Source: Heterotrichella gracilis | Lineage: Eukaryota; Sar; Xanthophyceae; Tribonematales; Xanthonemataceae | DNA: 64,000 bases | Assembly (NCBI GenBank): GCA_032358255.1 | Contig: JAULBX010014981.1 | Coordinates: 29,612 to 93,611 of the forward strand | Reading direction: 5' to 3' | Part shown: in pieces, positions 1 through 8,487 of the stretch | How positions within the stretch are numbered: position 1 is the stretch's first letter | Layout of the letters: the number at the start of each line of letters is the position of its first letter | The notes under the pieces: model-generated | Databases searched by the model: none | What the model was told of the DNA's origin: nothing | What the model saw: only the letters and a program-made list of their open reading frames with translations | Program-made: the position numbers and the translations under genes

Positions 1-957
1 TAAAATACCTGCAAAGATCAAGGCTTCGCTTCCTTTAAAAAATAATTTTAAGTCCACCAACATACCGGCACTGATCAAAAAGAAAGGAATAAATAAGGTA
101 TTCCCTATAAATACAATGCGGTTCATGAGGATACCGGTATGCGGAATGATCTTGTTCAGACCTAAACCTGCCAGGAAGGCCCCAATAATAGGTTCTACAC
201 CGGCGAGTTCACTTAAAAATCCGGAAATAAAAACAACGGCCAACACATAAATGTAGTGTGAACTTGCCTGAGCTTCAATATTTCTAAAGAACCAACGACT
301 TATTTTTGGCAGCAGATACAAGGTGGCAAATAATAATAGTCCGATAGAAATAGTGATGCGAATCCAGAATGCACTGTCGATACCGGTGGTAAAAATATTG
401 GTAATAATTCCAAGTAAAATAAGAACAGCCGAATCGGTGATGATGGTACCTCCAAAGGCAATCTGCACGGCCCTGTTCTTCACCACACCCATATTGCTAA
501 CAATAGGATAACTGATGAGTGTATGCGTACTGAACATACTGGCCAGAAGCAGTGCCGGCCAAATAGTGAATTGAAAAACATACACACACACCAAATAGCC
601 AATGCTGATTGGGATCAAAAAAGTTAAGGCCCCAAACAATAAACTTTTAGAGCGCGTGTAACGAAATTCCTGCATGTCAATCTCTAATCCTGCCAGGAAC
701 ATGATGTACAACAAACCTGTTTTTGATAAAAGTTCGAAACTGTTGGTTGATTCGATGATGTGAAAAAAATTAGGCCCAATGAACATACCTGCCAGGATCA
801 ATCCAATGATACCGGGCACTCTGAACCTTCGGAATATTAAGGGGGAAAATAAAATGATGAGAAGCGTGATGGCAAGAATCAGAACCGGATTTTTTAAAGG
901 TAAGTACCGATTAAAAAAGTCCGTGAGATTAGCCACATAAAACTGAATTGAACTCAT
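1..957 (-). CDS. CPA2-type Na+(K+)/H+ antiporter, 3' part outside window
   Basis: The minus strand from the ATG at 957 stays open to base 1 (319 codons), so the C-terminal part lies outside the window. After a short N-terminus the protein is a series of hydrophobic helices with Kef/NapA-like features: FRVPGIIGLILAGMFIGP near residues 40-58, GLLYIMFLAGLEIDM near 75-90, and GVEPIIGAFLAGLGLNK later. These mark the Na_H_Exchanger family, CPA2 branch, which exchanges Na+ or K+ for protons across the inner membrane. The ion cannot be read from the sequence. A C-terminal TrkA-N or Usp-like regulatory domain may follow outside the window. The next gene on the same strand lies only 6 bp upstream, so the two may be co-transcribed. 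Confidence 0.88.
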   Translation of the reverse strand, partial: MSSIQFYVANLTDFFNRYLPLKNPVLILAITLLIILFSPLIFRRFRVPGIIGLILAGMFIGPNFFHIIESTNSFELLSKTGLLYIMFLAGLEIDMQEFRYTRSKSLLFGALTFLIPISIGYLVCVYVFQFTIWPALLLASMFSTHTLISYPIVSNMGVVKNRAVQIAFGGTIITDSAVLILLGIITNIFTTGIDSAFWIRITISIGLLLFATLYLLPKISRWFFRNIEAQASSHYIYVLAVVFISGFLSELAGVEPIIGAFLAGLGLNKIIPHTGILMNRIVFIGNTLFIPFFLISAGMLVDLKLFFKGSEALIFAGIL

Positions 958-963
958 ATACAA

Positions 964-1710
964 TTATTCCTCATCGGCTTTATCTAATTGATATCTACTT
1001 CGTGTATCGCGATAAATAAAGATGCTGCGCAAACTTCTCACCTTGATATTAAATCGTAAACCTGCTGTTATACACACATCCTGAATATTGATATCATTGT
1101 ATCCTTCGGTCACACCGACGCGCATCTTATAATCCAGAAAAAAACTTCCCGGTTTAAAAAAGTACTCGTAGCCTGTTCCAACATTCAAACCGATCCAACG
1201 GGTGTCGACATGCGAATTGGGTTCATACAATGAACTTAAATTTAAATAGTCGTTCACGCCCGTATAAGTTCCGGAAAATAAGTTGTAACTCACCCCAATA
1301 AGAGGATAAAAATAGGCGTTTGACCGGTTCAGACGGGCAATCACATGCATATTCACTTCCATGGTTTTGGCCTTAATGTCGTACCAGGTTGGAGCAATAT
1401 CGATGGGCAAATAGTACGTATATTCAGCGCTTAGTCGCAATAAACGGGATATTCCATACACCATTGAGAAATTAACACCGGTGGCATCATTATCATCCTT
1501 TACATTTCGTGAAAGGTAGATCACGCTGCGGGTCAAACCTAAACCAAGTCCTAAATTTCGGTATTTTGAATAGGATTTAGTGTTTAGTGTTGTTGTTTTA
1601 GCAGATGGAGCAACAGTTGTTCGCTGGGGTACACGTTGCGTTGTTTTTTGAGCCATTATTTCACCTGAACCGCAAATGAAGAAGAGAATATATGCCAAAA
1701 ACTTATACAT
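964..1710 (-). CDS. Outer-membrane beta-barrel protein, unknown function
   Basis: This protein of about 248 residues starts at the ATG at 1710; a GTG one codon upstream is possible. The signal peptide ends in IMAQ near residue 20. A basic, Thr-rich linker follows, then alternating hydrophobic/aromatic strands such as LLRLSAEYTYYLPI, AYFYPLIGVSYNLFSG and WIGLNVGTGYEYFFKPGSFFLDYKMRVG. These are typical of small eight- to ten-strand outer-membrane barrels of Bacteroidota. No enzymatic motif is visible and I do not recognise the family. It ends 6 bp before the antiporter gene. The function remains unknown. Confidence 0.7.
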   Translation of the reverse strand: MYKFLAYILFFICGSGEIMAQKTTQRVPQRTTVAPSAKTTTLNTKSYSKYRNLGLGLGLTRSVIYLSRNVKDDNDATGVNFSMVYGISRLLRLSAEYTYYLPIDIAPTWYDIKAKTMEVNMHVIARLNRSNAYFYPLIGVSYNLFSGTYTGVNDYLNLSSLYEPNSHVDTRWIGLNVGTGYEYFFKPGSFFLDYKMRVGVTEGYNDINIQDVCITAGLRFNIKVRSLRSIFIYRDTRSRYQLDKADEE

Positions 1711-1799
1711 CACACAAATTTAAACTAATTTGCGCTGAAATGCACGTTCAGCCCAAATTTTGTTAAGAGTTTTTAGGGCTTATAAAGTATTATTAATTT

Positions 1800-1807
1800 T
1801 ATCTTTG
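1800..1807 (+). promoter_or_regulatory. -7 box (TATCTTTG) for the gene at 1841
   Basis: TATCTTTG matches the Bacteroidota -7 consensus TAnnTTTG and sits about 34 bp before the ATG at 1841. No good TTG (-33) element lies at the expected 17-23 bp spacing, so the assignment rests on the -7 box alone. Confidence 0.45.
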
Positions 1808-1840
1808 TACCACTATTAACTGGTTCTTAAATCAATCACC

Positions 1841-2503
1841 ATGATGTTTAAAAGATACAGCCTTCTTGTTTTTGTTTTTTTAATGAGTTTGTTCACGCAA
1901 GCACAAACAGTGACAACACAAAAGGAGGAGAATTTGATCCAGTTTTCGGGCATGGTTTTAGATCAGGACAGTCTGACCCCCATTCCCTATGTATCAATTG
2001 TTATTAAAGGAACAAACCGGGGAACGATCAGCATGTTAAATGGTTTTTTTAGTCTCATTATAAAACCCGGAGATGAATTGGATTTTTCTTCCATGACCCA
2101 CAAACATCGGTCCTTTAAAATTCCGGATACTTTAAATCAGAAATATTATTACGCCATCCAAGTATTAACAAAGGATACGATTGACCTTCCGGTAGTTGAT
2201 ATTTACAGTTGGCCAAGCAAAGAGGATTTTAACCGGGCCTTTCTGGCATTAAATCTCAATGATACCGATGGCGACAGGGCTGATCGTAATTTATCGCGTG
2301 ATGAATTATCCTATCTGGAAAGAAATCAACAGGCCAGTGCTTCAGAAAACTACAAGTATGTGATGCAAAATTATTACACCAAGATATATACCAGTGGTCA
2401 GCAACCCGAATTTAATCTAATGAATCCCGTAAAATGGGCTGAATTTATTAATGCCTGGCGGGATGGCAAATTCAGTTCAAGTTCTACAAAAAAGAAGAAA
2501 TAA
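1841..2503 (+). CDS. Exported protein with carboxypeptidase-regulatory-like domain
   Basis: A signal peptide ending in FTQAQ (about residue 22) precedes a single Ig-like segment at about residues 34-90, with pattern FSGMVLDQDSLTPIPYVSIVIKGTNRGT. This is the CarboxypepD_reg-like (CnaB-type) domain found at the N-terminus of many TonB-dependent receptors and in stand-alone Bacteroidota envelope proteins. Here it is followed only by a helical tail of about 120 residues with Asp/Arg-rich stretches and a terminal Lys run. No receptor barrel follows. It is probably a periplasmic or outer-membrane-associated protein. The role is unknown. The gene has its own -7 box and flanking genes on the opposite strand. 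Confidence 0.75.
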   Translation: MMFKRYSLLVFVFLMSLFTQAQTVTTQKEENLIQFSGMVLDQDSLTPIPYVSIVIKGTNRGTISMLNGFFSLIIKPGDELDFSSMTHKHRSFKIPDTLNQKYYYAIQVLTKDTIDLPVVDIYSWPSKEDFNRAFLALNLNDTDGDRADRNLSRDELSYLERNQQASASENYKYVMQNYYTKIYTSGQQPEFNLMNPVKWAEFINAWRDGKFSSSSTKKKK

Positions 2504-2508
2504 CAATT

Positions 2509-2784
2509 TTACCTGTGTTTTCTATTCACTCTTCTTTTTGAGTGGCGCATTTGTTTTTTAGCGCTCCGGTTCATCCTTCTCATATCCTTTTTGTTTCCCC
2601 TGGCAATAACGGCACTTGGTTTATTCTTCGCTTTTTTATCCAGGTAAGGATTATATGACTGCTTGTTTTTTCGCCATTTACGCCAGGTCCGTTTTCGTTC
2701 TTTTCTAAACATATCATCCTGTGAATGCATGGGAATAGACGATACTAGGAAAAGGGCCAGGAGTAAACGAAAAATTAGTTTCAT
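2509..2784 (-). CDS. Small very basic exported protein, unknown
   Basis: This 91-residue protein has a clear signal peptide (KLIFRLLLALFLVSSIPMHSQ). The mature part is extremely rich in Lys and Arg, with runs such as RKERKRTWRKWRKNK and a C-terminus of alternating Arg, Lys and Asn. Such a basic mature domain could bind nucleic acid, lipopolysaccharide or another polyanion, but this is inference. I do not recognise a family. It lies 82 bp downstream of the CLC gene on the same strand and has a heptamer repeat immediately upstream of its ATG. Confidence 0.6.
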   Translation of the reverse strand: MKLIFRLLLALFLVSSIPMHSQDDMFRKERKRTWRKWRKNKQSYNPYLDKKAKNKPSAVIARGNKKDMRRMNRSAKKQMRHSKRRVNRKHR

Positions 2785-2790
2785 GAGATG

Positions 2791-2817
2791 TTTCTTGTTT
2801 CTTGTTTCTTGTTTCTC
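2791..2817. repeat. Heptamer tandem repeat (TTTCTTG)x3
   Basis: Three perfect head-to-tail copies of TTTCTTG occupy 2791-2811, followed by the partial unit TTTCTCT. The array begins 7 bp upstream of the ATG of the small basic protein, so it would lie in its 5' leader. A longer array of the related unit TTCTTGN occurs at 60684-60732. Confidence 0.85.
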
Positions 2818-2866
2818 TGTTAAGACTAAAATCTAAACTATAACGTATAATTATGAAAAAGTGACA

Positions 2867-4648
2867 TTAATCTAAAGAGCTTTTAATAAGTACTTCCCGA
2901 TATCGTTCAAGAATGGTTGATTTTGAGATAAATCCTCTGTAAACCCCATGCAAGACCACCGGAATGTTCCATAAGTGCGATTCGTCAAATAATTTCATCA
3001 CACTTGGAATGTCATCGGCCTCAGTGATCACATATTTTGGCAAGCGCATTAATTCTTTTACCTGAACCGTTTCATAAAACTCCTGCTTGAACATGATCTC
3101 CCGAATATCATCAATGGTGATGATCCCCTTTAAATTTCCATTTTTATCAATAACCGGAAACATGTTGCGTTTAGAAACGGAAATAAGCTCAACCAGTTGT
3201 TTTAAATTATACTCGATCTGCACGCGTGAAAAATCATCTTCAATAAATTGTTCTAAGGAAATATTACTCAGTAAATACGAATCTCTGGAGGTTTTGACGA
3301 TCTTTTCCTTTTCTGCCAGTTTCAACATATCAATACTCATCGGCATAAAATAAATAGAAACGGCATAACTCAGCGCAGAAACGATCATTAAAGGAATGAT
3401 GAGTTCATAACCTCCCGTTATTTCGGCAATAATAAACAATCCGGTTAATGGCGCGTGAAATACCCCGCTTAATATACCCGACATGGCTACGAGAGTAAAA
3501 TTGCTGATGGGTAAAGGAAATCCAAGATCGCTGATGATGGAAGAAAATAAAAATCCTACAAAAGCACCCATAAATAGTGAAGGCGCAAAGTTTCCGCCAT
3601 TACCCCCACTGCCAACCGTGAAGCCGGTGGCAAATGGTTTTAATAAGATAACCAGTATAAGAAGACTGTATAAAACAGGTTTAGAAAATGTTTGAATATG
3701 TAAAGCAGAGTTTTTAAAAATAGATTCCGCTTCCAAACCGGAGAGTAATTTTATACTCGAATAACCTTCTCCAAAAAGCGGAGGTAACAAGTAGATCATG
3801 CAAAACAAACCCAATCCGCCAACCAAAGCCTTGAGTACCTTTTTTTTCTCGAAACGTTTAAAGAAGTTTTCAGCTAATAAAAAGGACTTTGAATAATAAT
3901 AAGAACAGATACCGGTGAGTAAACCCAGGAGTAAATAAAAGGGAACATTCACAAAATTAAAAGGTTCGCGAAGATGAAAATTTAATAACACGTCATCCCC
4001 TAAAATCATCTTTGAACACAAAGCCCCAGAGGCTGCAGCAATTAAAATCGGAATAAAGGCGGTGATGTTTGCTTCTACCACCAATACTTCCAGTGCAAAT
4101 AACACACCGGCTATTGGTGTATTAAATGCTCCAGCAATACCAGCAGCCGCACCACAGGCTAATAATAAGGTTCGTTCTTTATATCCCAATTTATAGGCTC
4201 TTCCAAAATTAGAACCGATGGCCGAGCCGGTGGTCACAATAGGAGATTCTAATCCGGTAGAACCACCAAAACCTACCGTAAGTGCACTTGAGATAATGTG
4301 ACTGTATGTTTGATCTTTTGGAAGGTAACTTGATTTTTTAGCAATGGCATGTAAAATATTCGCCAATCCTTTGCCGAGTTTATTGCCATTTAAATAATGA
4401 ATGTAAAGCGCGCACAAACTAATACCGACGAAGGGAAACATGGCAATAAAAAACTGATCGTTCCCTGAAATAAAGGCGATGTTCTTCAGTAAAAAGTGGA
4501 CAAATAACTTTAACAAAACCGCTGCCAAACCGGCGGTAAGACCAATAAGAATGGCTCCAAAGATCACAAATTGTTTGGCGCTTAGTTTTTGCTGGATCCA
4601 AATAATGAATCGGTTACCGCCAAATATGAGTGAGAATAAAAACTTCAT
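2867..4648 (-). CDS. CLC-family chloride channel/transporter with two CBS domains
   Basis: I choose the ATG at 4648; a TTG three codons upstream is also open. The 593-residue protein has the CLC membrane domain (about 20-430) followed by a CBS pair (about 450-590) that may sense nucleotides. Selectivity motifs are present in variant form: GSTGLESP at 129-136, with the gating glutamate at 134, and GNFAP at 352-356. The first CLC motif (GSGIP) reads GKGLA near 92-96. The residue matching the proton glutamate of E. coli ClcA appears to be Val188 (in FALEVL), as in animal CLC channels. This makes simple 2Cl-/H+ exchange uncertain. Family assignment is secure; the mode of transport is not. Confidence 0.92.
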   Translation of the reverse strand: MKFLFSLIFGGNRFIIWIQQKLSAKQFVIFGAILIGLTAGLAAVLLKLFVHFLLKNIAFISGNDQFFIAMFPFVGISLCALYIHYLNGNKLGKGLANILHAIAKKSSYLPKDQTYSHIISSALTVGFGGSTGLESPIVTTGSAIGSNFGRAYKLGYKERTLLLACGAAAGIAGAFNTPIAGVLFALEVLVVEANITAFIPILIAAASGALCSKMILGDDVLLNFHLREPFNFVNVPFYLLLGLLTGICSYYYSKSFLLAENFFKRFEKKKVLKALVGGLGLFCMIYLLPPLFGEGYSSIKLLSGLEAESIFKNSALHIQTFSKPVLYSLLILVILLKPFATGFTVGSGGNGGNFAPSLFMGAFVGFLFSSIISDLGFPLPISNFTLVAMSGILSGVFHAPLTGLFIIAEITGGYELIIPLMIVSALSYAVSIYFMPMSIDMLKLAEKEKIVKTSRDSYLLSNISLEQFIEDDFSRVQIEYNLKQLVELISVSKRNMFPVIDKNGNLKGIITIDDIREIMFKQEFYETVQVKELMRLPKYVITEADDIPSVMKLFDESHLWNIPVVLHGVYRGFISKSTILERYREVLIKSSLD

Positions 4649-4835
4649 TGCACTCAAAAATAAGATTTTTTACACGGTTTAAGGGGTTTAGTTTTAATAA
4701 GTAAGCTGTTCATAGTTTTAGTGAAGGTATATACCTGTTCAATAAGCTAAAATGATTAAATTAAGGTTTGAGATTTACCGGAAACGCTTGCTTTAAAAAA
4801 ATAAAAAAAACACCTAGAAACAACTGCAAACTAGT

Positions 4836-5543
4836 TTATGCGTTTAAGGCGATGTAAAGAAATTCAATCAGATTGAGTGTTAGATGAGCAATAAATACCC
4901 ACAAAATATTTTTTTGCTTCACAACAAGAAAGGCAAAAGGGAGACCTACAAACAAAGCAGTCATCAGTATGTACCAAAAACCTCCCGTCCAATGAAGCAA
5001 TCCGAAAAACAGAGAACTTAAGACAATTGATTTGGCGACAGAATAACGTTCTAAGAAACGTGATAAAACATAATTTCGATAAACACTTTCTTCAACAAAG
5101 GGCGCTAATACCACATTGGCTATAAAAAAGATCAGGCTCTGGGTTCCCAGTGCTTTCATGGTTTCGCCTGCCGGAACATAATCACCAAAAGTTGATTGCA
5201 GCATAGTTTGCAATGGCGATAACAATTTTATATATAAGAAGGCCAAGACTATCCCGCTTAAAACTCCGTAAAGTATGTGTTTAAAACGAATAGAAGGATT
5301 CGTGCTTTTCCATCCATCAGAGAAGATATTGTAATTCTCTTTTTTTGAAGTGAGATAAAGTGTTATGAATAATAACAATTGAACGCATAGAATTAAGGTG
5401 GGGATGTTTTGAGAAATAGCTAAGCCAATATTGGCTTCAGCAATACCTTGTCCAACAAAATACACAGACATCAAAATCATGACCAGCAAAAACCAAAGTG
5501 GTGCCAGAATAAGATTAAGGTATGGTCGTTTAAGTGTGGGCAT
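4836..5543 (-). CDS. CPBP-family intramembrane metalloprotease (CAAX/Abi type)
   Basis: This 235-residue multi-span membrane protein carries all three motifs of the CPBP (Rce1-like, Abi) family: EExxxR at residues 151-156 (EESVYR), FxxxH ending at His184, and HxxxN at 220-224. These form the active site of an intramembrane endopeptidase in characterised relatives. In bacteria they are linked to bacteriocin self-immunity, protein maturation or signalling; the substrate here cannot be told. The gene is the last of a likely four-gene minus-strand operon starting with the multicopper oxidase at 8404. It lies 58 bp after the SRPBCC gene. Confidence 0.9.
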   Translation of the reverse strand: MPTLKRPYLNLILAPLWFLLVMILMSVYFVGQGIAEANIGLAISQNIPTLILCVQLLLFITLYLTSKKENYNIFSDGWKSTNPSIRFKHILYGVLSGIVLAFLYIKLLSPLQTMLQSTFGDYVPAGETMKALGTQSLIFFIANVVLAPFVEESVYRNYVLSRFLERYSVAKSIVLSSLFFGLLHWTGGFWYILMTALFVGLPFAFLVVKQKNILWVFIAHLTLNLIEFLYIALNA

Positions 5544-5601
5544 ATGAAGGTATTAAGTGATATTGAAAAAGAACAGTCCTTTTGTTAGTTAAATTAAGAA
5601 T

Positions 5602-6060
5602 TCATATTTTTTCTTCTGCCAATTTTTTTATCTGGACCAAGATCGGGTTCCAACCTTCGCCTTTATTGTAAGATTCTTCATAGCGCTTTTCTCCCTGCCC
5701 TACTCGATTGTAATCACCTTGACGAACGGATAATTTGGTGTGCCCGTTTTCTTCCGTCAATTCATAAAAAACCGTTAAATAATTTTCAGGCACATCTTTG
5801 AGTGTCGCATTATTCGGATCAAACACAGTGTACACCAGACTTTTATTTGGTATCAGTTGCAAAATAGTTCCTTTCACAAATACCATTTCCTTTCCTTCCC
5901 ACTCTCCCTTCCAGAGTAAATTGCTGCCCACTTTCCAATCAGTAACTGTTTCACAACCGAACATGTATATTTTAGTGAATTCTGGTTTTGTTAGAACCGC
6001 CCATACTTTATCAGGACTTGCTAAAATTGAAATTTCGTTGCTGATGTATTTTTCTTCCAT
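5602..6060 (-). CDS. SRPBCC (AHSA1-like) domain protein
   Basis: The 152 residues match the START/Bet v1-like AHSA1 fold: an N-terminal strand with ISNEISILASPDKVWAVLTKPEF, a central GSNLLWKGEWEGKEMVFVKGTILQLIPNKSLVYTVFDP-type sheet (split here only for naming), and a C-terminal helix (NPILVQIKKLAEE). Members bind small hydrophobic ligands or act as stress-related chaperone-like proteins; no catalytic residue is expected. There is no signal peptide, so it is cytoplasmic. It lies 18 bp downstream of the thioredoxin-like gene on the same strand, suggesting co-transcription. The ligand is unknown. Confidence 0.85.
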   Translation of the reverse strand: MEEKYISNEISILASPDKVWAVLTKPEFTKIYMFGCETVTDWKVGSNLLWKGEWEGKEMVFVKGTILQLIPNKSLVYTVFDPNNATLKDVPENYLTVFYELTEENGHTKLSVRQGDYNRVGQGEKRYEESYNKGEGWNPILVQIKKLAEEKI

Positions 6061-6078
6061 AAAGCATAAAAATAGCTT

Positions 6079-6693
6079 TTATTTACGATAAAAAATACGA
6101 CAACCAAATGATTGTGTTTTTGGCAAGGACACTTTCTTCCCTTGTAATAATTCATTTACTGCATTCGAAATATATGGATTAGCTAATTCAGGATGTTCGC
6201 CATTATCGTCAATAGCGCCTTGATACTTGATGATCCAGACGTTTTTTTCCTTCCAGATCACAAAAGCCTGTGGGGTGTGTTCAGCTTTAAACATTTTAGC
6301 GACAGATTGCAGAGGGTCGTATAAATAAGGGAAATTGAATTTTTCTTTTATTGCCTTGTCCTGCATCATCTCAAAACTTTCTTCCTCATACATCACCGTA
6401 TCCATTGAGTTTATGGCTAACAAGGGAACTCCCAAGCTCTTGTATTTCAAATTCAGATCATTAAAACGCTGCGGATATAATTTAGCAAAAGGACAGTGAT
6501 TGCAGGTGAAGACAATGATAAATCCTTTCGCATCATTAAATTCACTCAATTTTAAGATCTTGTTATCTATGTTCTTTAATTCAAATTCCTGAATTGTTTT
6601 GCCAATACCTGAATCATCTAATTCTTTCACGACTGTGAAGCCGCTTAAAATCAAAACAAGCAATAAGATACTGACAATGGTCCGGTTTTTCAT
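6079..6693 (-). CDS. Exported thioredoxin-like/peroxiredoxin-like protein (CNHC motif)
   Basis: This is a thioredoxin-fold protein of 204 residues with an N-terminal signal peptide or anchor (about 1-22). The redox motif Cys-Asn-His-Cys-Pro lies near residue 64 after the strand GFIIVFT. This matches the PRX-like1 group of redoxin-domain proteins rather than classical AhpC. Most of the AhpC/TSA fold is visible, including the cis-Pro region (HTPQAFVIW). It probably acts as a periplasmic thiol oxidoreductase. It starts 1 bp after the stop of the multicopper oxidase, so the two are almost certainly co-transcribed and may serve copper or oxidative-stress handling together (inference). Confidence 0.87.
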   Translation of the reverse strand: MKNRTIVSILLLVLILSGFTVVKELDDSGIGKTIQEFELKNIDNKILKLSEFNDAKGFIIVFTCNHCPFAKLYPQRFNDLNLKYKSLGVPLLAINSMDTVMYEEESFEMMQDKAIKEKFNFPYLYDPLQSVAKMFKAEHTPQAFVIWKEKNVWIIKYQGAIDDNGEHPELANPYISNAVNELLQGKKVSLPKTQSFGCRIFYRK

Positions 6694-6694
6694 G

Positions 6695-8404
6695 TTAGTC
6701 CTTTATAAACTTTTTGCTTGAAATTGTTTTGGTTTCTTTATCCATTAATTGTAAAAAGTAAACACCTTTTGGTAAGGATGAAATATCAAGTCCTTTGGCG
6801 ATCTCCGGTTGAGGAAGCATCATCAAAGCCTTAGCGGCCAAATTGAGAATGGTGATATAATACACTTCTGTAGATGGATTCAGTAGTCCGATATATAATT
6901 TATCGTGAGTTGGATTAGGGTAAAGTGTAAAGTCAATTTTTTCGGAACTTTCAGAGTCTACACCGGTGACTGATTCTGTCACAATAAATTGTCCCATCAT
7001 TCCGCCATCTTCATGATTACCAAAATGACAGTGGTACATGAATGGATGAATAGGATCGGCATAATCTTCAAATTTTGCCACAAATGAAACAGATTCTCCC
7101 TTTGGCACATACATCACATCTTTCCAGCCGGATTCGTGTGAACCAACAGAAGCGGCATTTCCATTACGTGCTACTATTTTAAATTCAACGTCGTGTATAT
7201 GAAATGTGTGTCCAAATACATTGTTATTAGTCACTGTCCATTTTTCAATCGCATTTAGTTGAACTGTTTTATTAATTGTATTAAAGTTAAAGGAGGCATT
7301 ATCGAAATTAAACGGAATAGATCCCGGTCCTGGATTACCATTTGTGATGGCAATGTTTCGTGTTACTGTGGCATCTGCATTCGTCCAATAAATATTATTA
7401 ACTAAAGTAGAAGGCATGGAAGTGATTGCATTGGCCGTGGTGGCTGAGACATTAATATGCAGGACAACAAAATCAATATTGTTTAAGAGACTACCAAACT
7501 GTCCTGTTGTTGAAGGTTCGCCTCCCGGAAAACCGAATGGCTGTCCGGAGTTAAATGCTTTGAGATCAATACTCGATCCAATTTGATCGCTGTTCAGATT
7601 TACCAGTATTTCAATTCGTTCGCCAACTAATAACTTTACCCGTGTAACTGCAACCGGAGCATTTAGAAGGCCACCATCGTTTCCAATAATGTAAAAAGTT
7701 CTGTTATCACTAAAACCCAGGTCATAACCTCTTTCGGTTTCTGCGTTTAAGATTCTTAATCGTACCATCTGTTTTGGTAAACTCACTTGCGCACTCGGTG
7801 TGCCATTGCTTAATAGATAATCACCATAAGCGACATTAGTAAACATAAATTGGTTTGAAGCATCGTATCGTCTGCTGGTTAATACCAAGGGAATGTCATC
7901 GATCCCATACTGACGCGGTAAAGCCAAAGCAGATTCTGCGGCATCACGAACTATAATAAAACCACCAATACCCTTTGTCATGTGCTCGGAGGTCATTTCA
8001 TGCAAATGTGGATGATACCAATAGGTGCCGGCCTGATTGGTCACTTTCCAATAAGGTTGCCAGATGGTGCCCGGAGGAATAACCTGATGCGGTCCGCCAT
8101 CCATTACCGCCGGTAAATGCATGCCATGCCAGTGTAGTGTTGTACTGTCGTTCAATTTATTTTTTACGTTCATATGAACGGTGTCTCCTTTATTAAAAAA
8201 CAAGGTGGGTCCCCAAAAGTTATTGTTGATACCACCGGTAATGGTTTGATTGCCCGGTTTCAGTTGTTTTAAGGTATCCTTAATGGTTAGATTAAAACTT
8301 GATCCACTCAAGGTATCCGGTATCCACAAGTTATTATAGGTTTGTGCCTGCAAACTAATAAAAGAACAAATAGCAGAAAATAAGATAAAAACACGTTGAT
8401 TCAT
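6695..8404 (-). CDS. Multicopper oxidase with T9SS C-terminal sorting domain
   Basis: The 569-residue protein has a signal peptide (ending SLQAQ near 21) and three cupredoxin regions. All copper motifs are present: HWHGMH at 91-96, HPHLH at 131-135, HTFHIH in the third domain, and HCH-x3-H-x4-M near the end of it, giving Met as the axial ligand of the type 1 copper. The last ~80 residues form a type A T9SS sorting domain: FTLYPNPTHDKLYI, then GVYFLQL, ending in KKFIKD. The enzyme should therefore be exported through the type IX system and fixed at, or released from, the cell surface. The substrate (metal ion, phenolic or other) cannot be deduced. It heads a four-gene operon. Confidence 0.95.
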   Translation of the reverse strand: MNQRVFILFSAICSFISLQAQTYNNLWIPDTLSGSSFNLTIKDTLKQLKPGNQTITGGINNNFWGPTLFFNKGDTVHMNVKNKLNDSTTLHWHGMHLPAVMDGGPHQVIPPGTIWQPYWKVTNQAGTYWYHPHLHEMTSEHMTKGIGGFIIVRDAAESALALPRQYGIDDIPLVLTSRRYDASNQFMFTNVAYGDYLLSNGTPSAQVSLPKQMVRLRILNAETERGYDLGFSDNRTFYIIGNDGGLLNAPVAVTRVKLLVGERIEILVNLNSDQIGSSIDLKAFNSGQPFGFPGGEPSTTGQFGSLLNNIDFVVLHINVSATTANAITSMPSTLVNNIYWTNADATVTRNIAITNGNPGPGSIPFNFDNASFNFNTINKTVQLNAIEKWTVTNNNVFGHTFHIHDVEFKIVARNGNAASVGSHESGWKDVMYVPKGESVSFVAKFEDYADPIHPFMYHCHFGNHEDGGMMGQFIVTESVTGVDSESSEKIDFTLYPNPTHDKLYIGLLNPSTEVYYITILNLAAKALMMLPQPEIAKGLDISSLPKGVYFLQLMDKETKTISSKKFIKD

Positions 8405-8487
8405 AAATTCGAAAATAATTGATTACAACTCTTTAGATGACATGTCTTATAAAAACTTGCGCGCTCCCTTAAAAAATAGTGTTGCCT

